Shown: positions 50,736 to 59,200 of the stretch, piece after piece
Position numbering within the stretch: the stretch's first letter is position 1
How the letters are laid out: each line of letters begins with the position of its first letter
Assembly: GCA_963732345.1 (NCBI GenBank)
Contig: CAVSZI010000020.1
Coordinates: 1 to 64,000, forward strand
Reading direction: 5' to 3'
Source: Bog-532 sp963732345
GTDB lineage: Bacteria > Actinomycetota > Actinomycetes > Streptosporangiales > Streptosporangiaceae
Length of the DNA: 64,000 bases
Notes under the pieces: generated by a model
Seen by the model: the letters and a program-made list of their open reading frames with translations, nothing else
The model's database searches: none
Told to the model about the DNA's origin: nothing
Made by a program: the position numbers and the translations under genes

Positions 50736-51050
50736 CGCGTTGCCTCCCGCCCATCATCATCCCAGCCTCCGTCCCCCACCGGCGCCCAACTTGGGCGCCT
50801 GCGGCGGAGCTCCGGCGCTCAGCGTGAGGAGGGATGGGGCGGGAGCGCCAGCAACATTCCGACGCTCAGGGTGACCAGCGCGGCTTCGACGATCAGTGAC
50901 ACCGTCCCGATCCAGTCCGTCGCGCGTGGCTGCGACCGATGGGGTCAACGTGATCGGGAAGACGTTGTGAGCAAGAAATACCGAGGATCCTCTAGCCCTT
51001 CGAGCAGGTTGGGATCTTGCAACCGGCGTCCGGCGGGGCCGGCGTCCGGG
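50736..51050. other. Intergenic stretch with a hairpin
   Basis: About 315 bp. Contains the perfect hairpin GGCGCCC-AACTT-GGGCGCC at 50781-50799, which may terminate the leftward MFS transcript before proA. No gene recognised. Confidence 0.45.
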
Positions 51051-52616
51051 CTATCCCGGTCCCGCGCGGGCCGGGGTGCTCCGGTCGGCTGGGGAGGGGG
51101 CCGGATTGCCGCGCAGCGGGGGGGCGTCGAGACCGCAGTGAATGTCGCGTTGCGCCGGGCGTCCCGGCTCGGCGGGCCGCGCACGCCCGCGGGAGGGGTT
51201 ACGGATGGTGACGGCGGCCAGCAGGCCACCCGCGACACAGGCGATGGCCGCAATGATCAGCGCATTGCGGAATCCCTGCGACAGCGCGGCGGGATGCAGG
51301 TAGCTGTCCCCGGTGAGCCCGGCGGCCACCGGGAGCACAGCCACCGCGATGAGACCGGCCGCGCGTGCCACGTCGTTATTGACCGCCGAGGCGATGCCGG
51401 CGTGGTCGGCGGGCACGGCGGACATCGCGGTCGAGGTGAGGGGGGCCACGTTGATGGCCAGGCCCAGCCCGAAGACCAGGACGGCGGGCAGAACGTCGGT
51501 CACATAGTTGCCGGAACCGGTGGCCCGCGTGAACAGCAGGAGCCCGGCGGCGATGACGATGGGGCCGACCGACATCTGAAGACGCGGCCCGATCCTGGCC
51601 GCCAGTGCGCCGGAACGCGCCGACAGGGCCAGCATGATCACGGTGACCGGGAGCAGTGCGGCGCCGGAGGCGAGCGGGCTATAACCGGACACCTCCTGCA
51701 GGACGGTCGGCAGCAGGAACAGCGTGCCGCCCAGGGCCCCGTACACGACGAACGTGACCGCGTTGGCGGCGGAGAACTGCCGCGACGAGAACACCCCGAG
51801 GGGCAGCATCGGGTTGGCCCGGCGGGACTCGATCACGATGAACGCCGCCAGCAGGACGATGCCCCCCAGCAGCGACGACAAGACCGGCACCGAGGACCAG
51901 CCCTGACCCGAGGCGGCGATGAGCCCGTAGGTGATCCCGACCAGCGCCCCGGTGATCGAAACGGCCCCGGGCACATCCAGCGGGCCCGTCTCGTCCGGCG
52001 CCCGGGACTCGGGTACGTGCCGGACGGCGATGGCGACGACCGCCGCGGCCACCGGCAGGTTGATGAAGAACACCAGGCGCCAGGATGCGGCGCTGATCCC
52101 GATCAGCCACCCGCCCAGGAAGGGCCCGACCGCGGTGGCCAGGCCGCCGAGCCCTGACCAGGCGCCGATCGCCTTGGAACGGTCCTCCTCGACGAAGGAG
52201 GCCTGCAAGATGGCCAGGCTGCCGGGCGTCAGCAGCGCTGCCCCGACTCCTTGCAGGGCGCGGGCCAGGATCAGCGTGGTGGCGTCCGGGGCCAGCCCGC
52301 ACAGCAGCGACGCCAGGGCGAACCAGATGGTGCCGATCACGAAGACCCGGCGCCGTCCATAGCGGTCGCCCAGGGTCCCGCCGAGCAGGAGCAAGCCGGC
52401 CAGGGAAAGGGTGTAGGCGTCGACCACCCACTGCAGGGTGGCGACCTCCACGTGGAAGTCGCGCCCGATCGCCGGAAGCGCGATCCCCACCACGGTGGCG
52501 TCGATTGCCGCGATGCCGGAGCCCAGCACCGTGGCGGCCATCACCCAGCGGCCGACCCGGCTGGCGTAGCGAAGTTCCGGATGCCCGGCGGCGGGCGGGG
52601 GTGCCGCGCTAGCCAT
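51051..52616 (-). CDS. MFS exporter, DHA2 (EmrB/QacA) family
   Basis: 521 residues from ATG at 52616, with GGGGGG about seven bases upstream. Fourteen predicted TM helices. Motifs: TM1 IAAIDATVVGIALPAIG (the D-x2-V motif of DHA2), LGDRYGRRRVFVIG (motif A) and LTPGSLAILQASF. The cytoplasmic tail is Pro/Arg rich (about 480-521). Drug or metabolite export by proton antiport; substrate unknown. No regulator gene adjoins. Confidence 0.88.
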   Translation of the reverse strand: MASAAPPPAAGHPELRYASRVGRWVMAATVLGSGIAAIDATVVGIALPAIGRDFHVEVATLQWVVDAYTLSLAGLLLLGGTLGDRYGRRRVFVIGTIWFALASLLCGLAPDATTLILARALQGVGAALLTPGSLAILQASFVEEDRSKAIGAWSGLGGLATAVGPFLGGWLIGISAASWRLVFFINLPVAAAVVAIAVRHVPESRAPDETGPLDVPGAVSITGALVGITYGLIAASGQGWSSVPVLSSLLGGIVLLAAFIVIESRRANPMLPLGVFSSRQFSAANAVTFVVYGALGGTLFLLPTVLQEVSGYSPLASGAALLPVTVIMLALSARSGALAARIGPRLQMSVGPIVIAAGLLLFTRATGSGNYVTDVLPAVLVFGLGLAINVAPLTSTAMSAVPADHAGIASAVNNDVARAAGLIAVAVLPVAAGLTGDSYLHPAALSQGFRNALIIAAIACVAGGLLAAVTIRNPSRGRARPAEPGRPAQRDIHCGLDAPPLRGNPAPSPADRSTPARAGPG

Positions 52617-52944
52617 TGGTGACCCCCCAACGTGGGCGGGCAGCATGGCGGGCGGCACTCACAGCCTCAGTATGCGCTCACGGCACCGGACGTCCCGCGC
52701 CATCACGGTGCGGCCGCGGCGGAGTGGCCGCATCTGCGGGCCGCCGTGAGGACGGGCGCAACGGGATACGCCGGACGTATTGGGCAGACCGGACCCCCAC
52801 AACGCCGGAGCGGGAGATGATGCTGTTCGGTAACCGGTCGCACGCACTGCGGAGCAGTCCGGGCCTGCACGGCAAAGCAGCGCGCAGCAGCCGGGAACCG
52901 CGACTGGATCGGGGCCGCAGTTATCACCGAGGGAGATGGAAATG

Positions 52945-53210
52945 ACCGAAGGTTCGTTCGTGCCGCCAGCGCCGTCGCCCCTCTCTGGGCCGGGCTGATC
53001 GCCCGGCTGGCGCAGGCCACCGGGCATAAGTTCGGGCTGATGCAGCCGGTCCTCTACGGCGGGGTGGCCCCAGGCACCGGCGTCCCCGGGTTCAACGACA
53101 TCACCAGCGGGAACAACGGCGCCTACTCGGCCGGTCCCGGCTGGGACGCCTGCACGGGTCTCGGTTCCCCGTCCGCCACCGCCCTGCTGGCGAGGCTCAA
53201 GGGCTACTAG
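52945..53210 (+). pseudogene. C-terminal remnant of an S53 (sedolisin-type) peptidase
   Basis: The frame reads FVRAASAVAPLWAGLIARLAQATGHKFGLMQPVLYGG...PGFNDITSGNNGAYSAGPGWDACTGLGSPSATALLARLKGY. The Ser-containing region (normally GGTSAVAPLW) and the calcium-site end (FNDITSGNNG-Y-A-GWDACTGLGSP) are diagnostic of S53. The catalytic Glu/Asp part and the prodomain are absent; GGTS has become RAAS. The stop overlaps the 3' end of the convergent DMT gene by 4 bp. Confidence 0.8.
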
Positions 53211-54295
53211 AGCGGCGCCGCAGGGCCGTCCTCCCCACAGTCAGCAGGGCATGGTCGCGGGCCCGGAGCCGCGTCATCGGCGGTTTCCGGCCCGCGGCCG
53301 GCCCAGGGGCGGGCCCGCGCGGAGCCCGGCGCAGCGCCCAGCCCACCCGCTTGCGTGCTGTCCGGCGCAGCGCCCAGCCCACCCGCTTGCGTGCTGTCCG
53401 GCGCAGCGCCCAGCGTGCTGGCCGACTGGCCGGCTCGCGTGTTGGCACGTGTCGCCAGGATCGAGCCGGCCAGGATGAGCACGAACGAGCCCACCATCGA
53501 TGCGGTCAGCGGCTCGTTCAGCACGATCACGCCGAGCGCGACCGCCACCGCGGGGTTCACGTAGGTGATCACCGTCGCCCGGGCCGCACCGGCCTCGGCG
53601 ATGAGCCGGAAGTACACGACGAACGCCGCCGCCGTGCAGACGGCCCCCAGTACGGCCAACGAGGCGAGAACCTGCACGGAGGGAACCGCCCGGGGCCAGG
53701 TCGCGGCGGCGGCCGGCGCGTAGACCAGGGCCGCCATGCCCAGGCACACGGCGTTGACCGCCGCGGCCGGTACGTCCCCGAACTTGCGGTTGGCGATGAT
53801 CGGGCCGATGGCGTAACCGAGCGCGGTCAGCAGCACCTCTACGACCGGCAGGCCATCTCCCTTGGCCATATTGGGGCCGGCCAGCAGGGCCACTCCGCCG
53901 AATCCGATGATCAGCCCGGTCCAGCGCACCACCGTCAGGCGGTCCTGGCCACCGGTTAGCCGGGCCAGGACCGCGCCGATGATGGGCACGGCGGCGACGA
54001 GCAAGCCGCTCGTGGAACTGGACAGGCGCCGCTCCGCGCTGGACAGCAGGGCGAACGGCCCGATGATCTCGGTGACGGTGAAGGCGATCAGCCACCACCA
54101 GTGACCGCGCAGGGCGCCGAGTTCGCGGCGGCGCAACGTGATGGGCAGCAGCACCAGGCAGCCGATTGTGACCCTCGCGAAGACGAGGACGGGCACCGAG
54201 ACACCGCCGTCCGCGACCTTGATCAGCAGGTACGGGATACCCCAGATGACGCTCATCGCCGCGAACAGCACCCAGCCGCGTCGGCTCACCGGCAC
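53207..54295 (-). CDS. DMT-superfamily exporter (EamA domains)
   Basis: 362 residues from GTG at 54295. Ten TM helices in two EamA repeats (about 5-140 and 150-290), for example WVLFAAMSVIWGIPYLLIKVA and ATVITYVNPAVAVALGVIVLNEPLTASMVGSFVLILAGSILATR, the conserved end of repeat 2. The long C-terminal tail contains a tandem repeat LGAAPDSTQAGG (2.5 copies, 36-bp units in DNA), polar and probably disordered. Export of amino acids or metabolites; substrate unknown. Confidence 0.85.
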   Translation of the reverse strand: MPVSRRGWVLFAAMSVIWGIPYLLIKVADGGVSVPVLVFARVTIGCLVLLPITLRRRELGALRGHWWWLIAFTVTEIIGPFALLSSAERRLSSSTSGLLVAAVPIIGAVLARLTGGQDRLTVVRWTGLIIGFGGVALLAGPNMAKGDGLPVVEVLLTALGYAIGPIIANRKFGDVPAAAVNAVCLGMAALVYAPAAAATWPRAVPSVQVLASLAVLGAVCTAAAFVVYFRLIAEAGAARATVITYVNPAVAVALGVIVLNEPLTASMVGSFVLILAGSILATRANTRAGQSASTLGAAPDSTQAGGLGAAPDSTQAGGLGAAPGSARARPWAGRGPETADDAAPGPRPCPADCGEDGPAAPL

Positions 54296-54324
54296 GCTCC
54301 TTCCGCCGTCGCCCCAGCCGGGTG

Positions 54325-54364
54325 CCCGCCCGCGTTCTCGGCCCGGGCCGAGAACGCGGGCGGG
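54325..54364. terminator. 40-bp perfect palindrome
   Basis: Twenty-base arms meeting at CCCGGG: the left arm starts CCCGCCCGCGTTCTCGG and the right arm is its exact complement. It lies between the stop of the Gly/Ser-rich protein gene (54480) and the DMT gene, in the orientation of a leftward transcript end. No T-run. Terminator is the likeliest role; a cruciform or binding site is possible. Confidence 0.55.
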
Positions 54365-54479
54365 TCATTCCCCGCACGGGTTCCGGCCGGAGCCAAAAGA
54401 AGACGACGTTGGCCGCCCGCTGGCGGATACCAGCGGGCGGGCAGAGCTTACGGCCGGCGCAGCGTCAGCCGACAGCCAA

Positions 54480-55568
54480 TTACAGACCCGCGCACAACGA
54501 GACCGACAGGAAGGTGACGCAGGTCCCGCTGCCGGACCCCGCGCCGCTCCCCGACCCCGTGCCGCTCCCCGACCCCGTGCCGCTGCCGGAACCGGTGTTC
54601 CCCGATCCGGAGTCGCTCGAACCGGAACCGCCTAATCCGGGAGTCCTGCCGGACCCGGAACCCGATCCGGTGCCGGAGCCCGAGCTGCTGCCCGACCCCG
54701 ATCCGGAACTTCCGGAACCCGATCCGCCGGATCCGGCACTGCCGGATCCGGAGCTTCCCCCGCCACCAGAACTGGTGCCCGAGCCGGAACCGCTGGTCGC
54801 CCCCGAGCTACCCGAACCCGTGCCAGCAGAGCCCGTAGTCCCCCCGGACCCCGGAGAACCCGGCGACCCGGAGGACCCGGAGGACCCGGAGGACCCGGGA
54901 GAGCCGGGAGAGCCGGTCGAGCCGGGAGAGCCGGTCGAGCCGGCCGCCGAGCTAGCCGGCGCGGATCCGGTGCCTGCGGCCGGGCTTGCCGACGATACAG
55001 CCGACCCGGAGCCCTGGCTGGCGGGCGCCAGCCCCGATGACCCCACCGCGGTGGTCCCGGACGAGGAAAGCTGACGCGCGGCCAGCCGCCCCGGTACCGT
55101 GCCCATCCGTGACGCCCGGCTTCCGCCCGACCGCCTGACGCCCTGGCTTACCACGGGCGCGGAGGTCGCGGGCGCGGGAGTCACTCCGCCCACCGCGGAA
55201 CCCGGTCCAGACGACCGCGGGGCCGCCGGCAGCACGTGAATGGACACCGTGGCCATCAGGACGAAAATGACCGCCGCCGCCGAAAAGAAAACCACCGGAA
55301 GCATGCTTCCCGCCGGGTGGAGCCGGACCACGGCCGCACCAGTGCGGACTGCGGCCTTTACCCGGTCCAGGGCCAAGGCGATGGCCAGTTTCCCGGCCGG
55401 GACCCGGGGGCCGTGGCCCATCCGGCCGCTGTGCCGTATCCGCCGCAGTGCGGCACGGCGCTGGTCGGGCGTCAGCCCAGGCAGGAACGAAATGACCATG
55501 TTCCTGCCCTCGGCTTCCGCGGATGCGTGTAATCCGGGTGACAGGTCACGATAAAGGATCTTGATCAC
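54480..55568 (-). CDS. One-TM protein with long Gly/Ser repeat tail and terminal Cys pair
   Basis: 362 residues. A cytoplasmic head (about 1-85; LTPDQRRAALRRIRHSGRMGHGPRVPAGKLAIALALDRV) precedes one TM segment (about 90-112, MLPVVFFSAAAVIFVLMATVSIHVL), a Pro/Ala/Ser linker and about 160 residues of Gly/Ser/Thr repeats (SGSGSG, TGSGSG, GSPGS). The end is TCVTFLSVSLCAGL with two Cys six residues apart. No family recognised. The tail may span the cell wall and the Cys pair may close a loop outside. Repeats make indels likely. Confidence 0.65.
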   Translation of the reverse strand: MIKILYRDLSPGLHASAEAEGRNMVISFLPGLTPDQRRAALRRIRHSGRMGHGPRVPAGKLAIALALDRVKAAVRTGAAVVRLHPAGSMLPVVFFSAAAVIFVLMATVSIHVLPAAPRSSGPGSAVGGVTPAPATSAPVVSQGVRRSGGSRASRMGTVPGRLAARQLSSSGTTAVGSSGLAPASQGSGSAVSSASPAAGTGSAPASSAAGSTGSPGSTGSPGSPGSSGSSGSSGSPGSPGSGGTTGSAGTGSGSSGATSGSGSGTSSGGGGSSGSGSAGSGGSGSGSSGSGSGSSSGSGTGSGSGSGRTPGLGGSGSSDSGSGNTGSGSGTGSGSGTGSGSGAGSGSGTCVTFLSVSLCAGL

Positions 55569-55777
55569 GAGCCAGCCTCTTAATACGTGTCATATCCATG
55601 AACGGTCAATGCACGCCCCCCCACGAGGCGTTCGCGTCAAGGAATATAACACGGCGGATTGCCCTGTTCGCGGACAGGGCACTAATAGCCGATAGCCGTG
55701 GTGAACGATTCATCCTTCTTTTTGTACTTAGATCCCATTCACCGGCGCCGGCCCGGGTAAACGAGAGAAGGAGGGGC

Positions 55778-55868
55778 CCGGCCAGGAAGGGACCGCGGAG
55801 TCCGGCCAGGTAAGGGACCGCGGAGTCCGGCCAGGAAGGGACCGCGGAGTCCGGCCAGGTAAGGGACC
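55778..55868. repeat. 24/25-bp tandem repeat array upstream of lnt
   Basis: Four head-to-tail units, each CCGGCCAGG then AAGGGACC and GCGGAGT. Units 2 and 4 carry an extra T (AGGTAAGG), so the two versions alternate (55778, 55802, 55827, 55851). It ends about 50 bp before the lnt start codon. Confidence 0.8.
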
Positions 55869-55916
55869 GGTGGGCTCGGGGGACCGGATGCGCGGAAGGC
55901 GGCTACCCTCCGAAGG

Positions 55917-57500
55917 GTGATCTCCGCCGAGCCGTCCGCCGCGTCGCGCCTGCGCGGGCGGGACGTTGACGGTCATCGCGGGCTGGCCCTGCGCTGGGCT
56001 CTCCTGGTCGCCCTCGGCGGTGGCCTCGCCCTGGCCGCGGCCTTCCCGCCGGCGGGCGTCTGGCCGCTCGCCGCGGCGGGCCCCGCGCTGCTCGCCGTGG
56101 CGCTGACGGGCCGGAGTCTGCGCGGATCGTTCGTGGTCGGGCTGGTCTTCGGCGTCGCGTTCTTCTTTCTGATGCTCTCCTGGGTGCTGAACGTCGCGTG
56201 GTACGCGTGGGCCGGCCTGGCGGGCGGGTCGGCGGTCATATTCGCCGTCCTGGCGGTCGGCCAGCGGTTGCTGCTCCGGCTGCCCGGGTGGCCCATCGCC
56301 ATCGCGGGCTGGTGGGTCGCCGCGGAAGCGCTACGGGACCGCTGGCCGTGGGGTGGTTTCCCATGGGGCAGGCTGGCGATGAGCCAGGCGTCCGCGCCCA
56401 CCGCGGGCTGGGCCGCGGTGGGCGGCGCGCCGCTTTTGACGTTCCTCATCGCCCTGACCGGGGGGACGCTGGCCTGGCTGATCCTCGCCGCCATCGGCCA
56501 GGACCGAAGCGCGCGGCGGCTGGCCCCTCCTGCCGTGGCGGTCGTGGCCGTGGCGGGGCTGGCCGCGGCCGGCGCCGCACTGCCGGTCGATCCGGCGTCC
56601 GGGCGCCCGACGGCTGTGGTCGCCGCCGTGCAGGGGAACGTGCCGCACGCCCGTAATCTGCCGCAACTGCTGAACGACAGCGTGGTGACGCAGAACCACG
56701 CTCAGGCCACCGCGAAACTGGCCGCTCAGGTCCTGGCGGGGCATCACCCGGAACCGGACATCGTGATCTGGCCGGAGAACTCGACCAATCTGGACCCGTT
56801 CTCCTATCCGGCTATTTACCAGGAGGTCTCCGGAGCGGTCAGCGCGATCGGGCGGCCCATCCTGGTCGGGGAGGTACTGAATAACCCCCAGCGGAACGTG
56901 GGCCAGCTCTGGCTGCCGGGCCGCGGCCCGACGACCCTCTACGCCAAGCGCCAGCTCGTCCCGTTCGGCGAGGTCATCCCCGACCGCGGCCTGCTGTCCC
57001 ACATCACGTCGCTGCCCGCGCTGCAGCCCGTCAACTTCACCCCCGGCCATGAGGCGGTGGTCTTTCACACGGGGAAGATCAGGCTGGGCGACGTCATCTG
57101 CTACGAGATCGGGTTCGACGGGCTCGTCCGGTCCGAGGTCACGGCGGGCGCGAACCTGCTCACGATGCAGACCAACGACGCCGATTTCGAAGTCGACGGC
57201 CAGACCGGGGAATCGCTGCAGCAGCTCGCCATGGCCCGGATCCGGGCCATCGAATCTGACCGCGCCGTGGTGGTCGCGTCCACGACCGGGGTCAGCGCCA
57301 TCGTTGCCCCGGACGGGCGGCTGATCACCCACAGCGGTACCTGGCAGCAGGCGGTGCTGGAGGCGCGGGTCCCGCTGATCACCCACCGGACCCTGGCGGA
57401 CACGCTGGGCGGGTGGCCGGAGAACATCATCGTCATCCTGACCGGGGCGGCGCTGCTCGCGGCGGTGGCGGCCCGGCGGAAAGCTCTGCGTACCGTCTGA
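55917..57500 (+). CDS. lnt: Apolipoprotein N-acyltransferase
   Basis: 527 residues from GTG at 55917. The N-terminal membrane part (about six helices, 25-215) precedes a nitrilase-like catalytic domain (about 220-490) with the triad Glu in IVIWPENS, Lys in LYAKRQLVPFGE and Cys in DVICYEIGFDGLVR; a final TM helix is near the C-terminus. It adds the third acyl chain to lipoproteins at the outer face of the membrane; PstS and the L,D-transpeptidase downstream are possible clients. A dolichol-phosphomannose synthase domain, fused in some actinobacteria, is absent. Confidence 0.92.
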   Translation: MISAEPSAASRLRGRDVDGHRGLALRWALLVALGGGLALAAAFPPAGVWPLAAAGPALLAVALTGRSLRGSFVVGLVFGVAFFFLMLSWVLNVAWYAWAGLAGGSAVIFAVLAVGQRLLLRLPGWPIAIAGWWVAAEALRDRWPWGGFPWGRLAMSQASAPTAGWAAVGGAPLLTFLIALTGGTLAWLILAAIGQDRSARRLAPPAVAVVAVAGLAAAGAALPVDPASGRPTAVVAAVQGNVPHARNLPQLLNDSVVTQNHAQATAKLAAQVLAGHHPEPDIVIWPENSTNLDPFSYPAIYQEVSGAVSAIGRPILVGEVLNNPQRNVGQLWLPGRGPTTLYAKRQLVPFGEVIPDRGLLSHITSLPALQPVNFTPGHEAVVFHTGKIRLGDVICYEIGFDGLVRSEVTAGANLLTMQTNDADFEVDGQTGESLQQLAMARIRAIESDRAVVVASTTGVSAIVAPDGRLITHSGTWQQAVLEARVPLITHRTLADTLGGWPENIIVILTGAALLAAVAARRKALRTV

Positions 57501-57721
57501 TCCGGGCCGCCACATCATCCCGAAAGACATCCTGTGCTCCGACGTGGGGGTCGGCACGTGCGGGCAGGGAGGTTCAGCGTGGAGGGCAGTGAGGGCGCTC
57601 CCCGCCTCCCAGCGGCAGCTCCCCGCTCCTGCTCCGCCGACAAACAACTGGATATCCAGCTAGCGGGTTGGCGCAGTCCGGAACCGGGCGCGGGCCCGGA
57701 GACCGCGTAGCCTGAGGCCAC

Positions 57722-59020
57722 ATGCCCCGAAAGCGGGCAGGCTTTCCGGGAGCGGGTGATGCCGTGAGGGGCACCAGGATCGCCGTCATCGCGGCGCTCA
57801 CCATGCTGGTGGCGGCGTGCACGGGCGGCGGGCACGGTACCAGCCAGGTCAGGCCTGCGGCCAACGCCACGACCGCGTCCCAGGCAGCCGCTCGGGACCT
57901 GAAGATAACGCCGGCTGATGGCGCCACGGACGCCGACCCAGCGGCGGGCATCACCGTCACGGCCCAGCATGGCACGCTGAAGAACGTCACCGTGCACACC
58001 GCTGGCGACGCCGTGCCCGGCGGGCTCAGCCAGGCCGGCACGGTCTGGCACAGCCAATGGGCCCTTGATACCTCGCAGAGCTACACCGTGACGGCCACCG
58101 GCACTGACGGCGGCAGCACCGTCACCACGACGAGCACGTTCCGGACCCTCACCCCGGCCCAGACATTCCGGACCGAGATATTCGAGGGCTACAACCAGAC
58201 CTACGGCGTCGGTGTCCCGATCCTGCTCACATTCAGCCAGCCGATCACCAACAAGGCCGCGGTCGAGCGATCCCTGCAGCTGACGACCTCCAAGCCGGTC
58301 GTTGGCGCATGGTACTGGGACGGCAGCGAAAGCCTGGTCTTCCGGCCCCGGGACTACTGGCCGACCGGGACCACGGTGAGCCTCACCGGCCACCTGAACG
58401 GTGTGCAGGGCGCGCCGGGGATGTACGGCACCCACACGCTGACCCAGACGTTCAGCATCGGCCCGTCGGTGATAGCGGTGGGGAACACGGCGACGCACCG
58501 CACGCAGATCTACTACGACGGCACGCTTCGCTATGACTGGCCGATCAGCTCCGGCCGGCCGGGCGACGACACCCCGAACGGCAGCTATCTCACCATCGAG
58601 AAGGCCAACCCGGTGGAGATGAAGGGGCCGGGCTACGACCTGATGGTTCCCTGGTCCGTGCGGTTCACCTTCAGCGGTGACTACTACCACGACGCCTACT
58701 GGTCCGTCGGCGAGCAGGGCTTCGACAACGTCAGCCACGGCTGCGTCAACCTCTCACCCGCCGACGCCGAGACCTACTATAACCTCGCCGTCCCGGGCGA
58801 CCCGATCACGATCCAGGGCAGCCCGAAGGGCGGCACCTGGGACAACGGCTGGACCGAATGGTTCCTCAGCTGGCCGCAGTACCTGCAGGGCAGCGCGCTG
58901 CATGAGGCCGTGCAGGCCGGGCCGGACGGCAGCACGTTCGTCAGCCCCTCGTCGCTGGCCGCCTCCACCGCGACCGCGCCGCTGGAGACCTCGCCGGCCA
59001 ATAACGCATCCGCGGGGTAA
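57722..59020 (+). CDS. L,D-transpeptidase lipoprotein with two Ig-like domains
   Basis: 432 residues. Lipobox LVAAC (after VIAALTM) follows a basic start. Two Ig-like domains (about 60-250; ITPADGATDADPAAGITVTAQHGTLKNVTV and VGVPILLTFSQPITNKAAVERSLQL) precede the YkuD catalytic domain (about 250-375) with HGCVN in NVSHGCVNLSPADAETYY (catalytic Cys). The C-terminal extension carries W residues (GTWDNGWTEWFLSW), as in mycobacterial LdtMt2-type enzymes. It forms 3-3 crosslinks in peptidoglycan. Confidence 0.92.
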   Translation: MPRKRAGFPGAGDAVRGTRIAVIAALTMLVAACTGGGHGTSQVRPAANATTASQAAARDLKITPADGATDADPAAGITVTAQHGTLKNVTVHTAGDAVPGGLSQAGTVWHSQWALDTSQSYTVTATGTDGGSTVTTTSTFRTLTPAQTFRTEIFEGYNQTYGVGVPILLTFSQPITNKAAVERSLQLTTSKPVVGAWYWDGSESLVFRPRDYWPTGTTVSLTGHLNGVQGAPGMYGTHTLTQTFSIGPSVIAVGNTATHRTQIYYDGTLRYDWPISSGRPGDDTPNGSYLTIEKANPVEMKGPGYDLMVPWSVRFTFSGDYYHDAYWSVGEQGFDNVSHGCVNLSPADAETYYNLAVPGDPITIQGSPKGGTWDNGWTEWFLSWPQYLQGSALHEAVQAGPDGSTFVSPSSLAASTATAPLETSPANNASAG

Positions 59021-59200
59021 GGATGCGTTAGACGACGCGGGCAAGGACGTGGGCAACGACGCGCTAACGAGGCGGGCAACGACGCGGCAAGGACGCGAGC
59101 AAGGGGCGGGCTGGCGCCGCCGGGACATCCCGGGGGCGCCACGGTACGGAGGTGGCCCGGCCAGCCGGCAGGCCCGTCGGTCGCCTGAAGCGACCACGGC

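Noticed and set aside
54322..55074. Pro/Glu-rich rightward frame (PDPEPEP type)
   Set aside because: It is the complement of the Gly/Ser repeat of the leftward gene; no ribosome-binding site or signal sequence.
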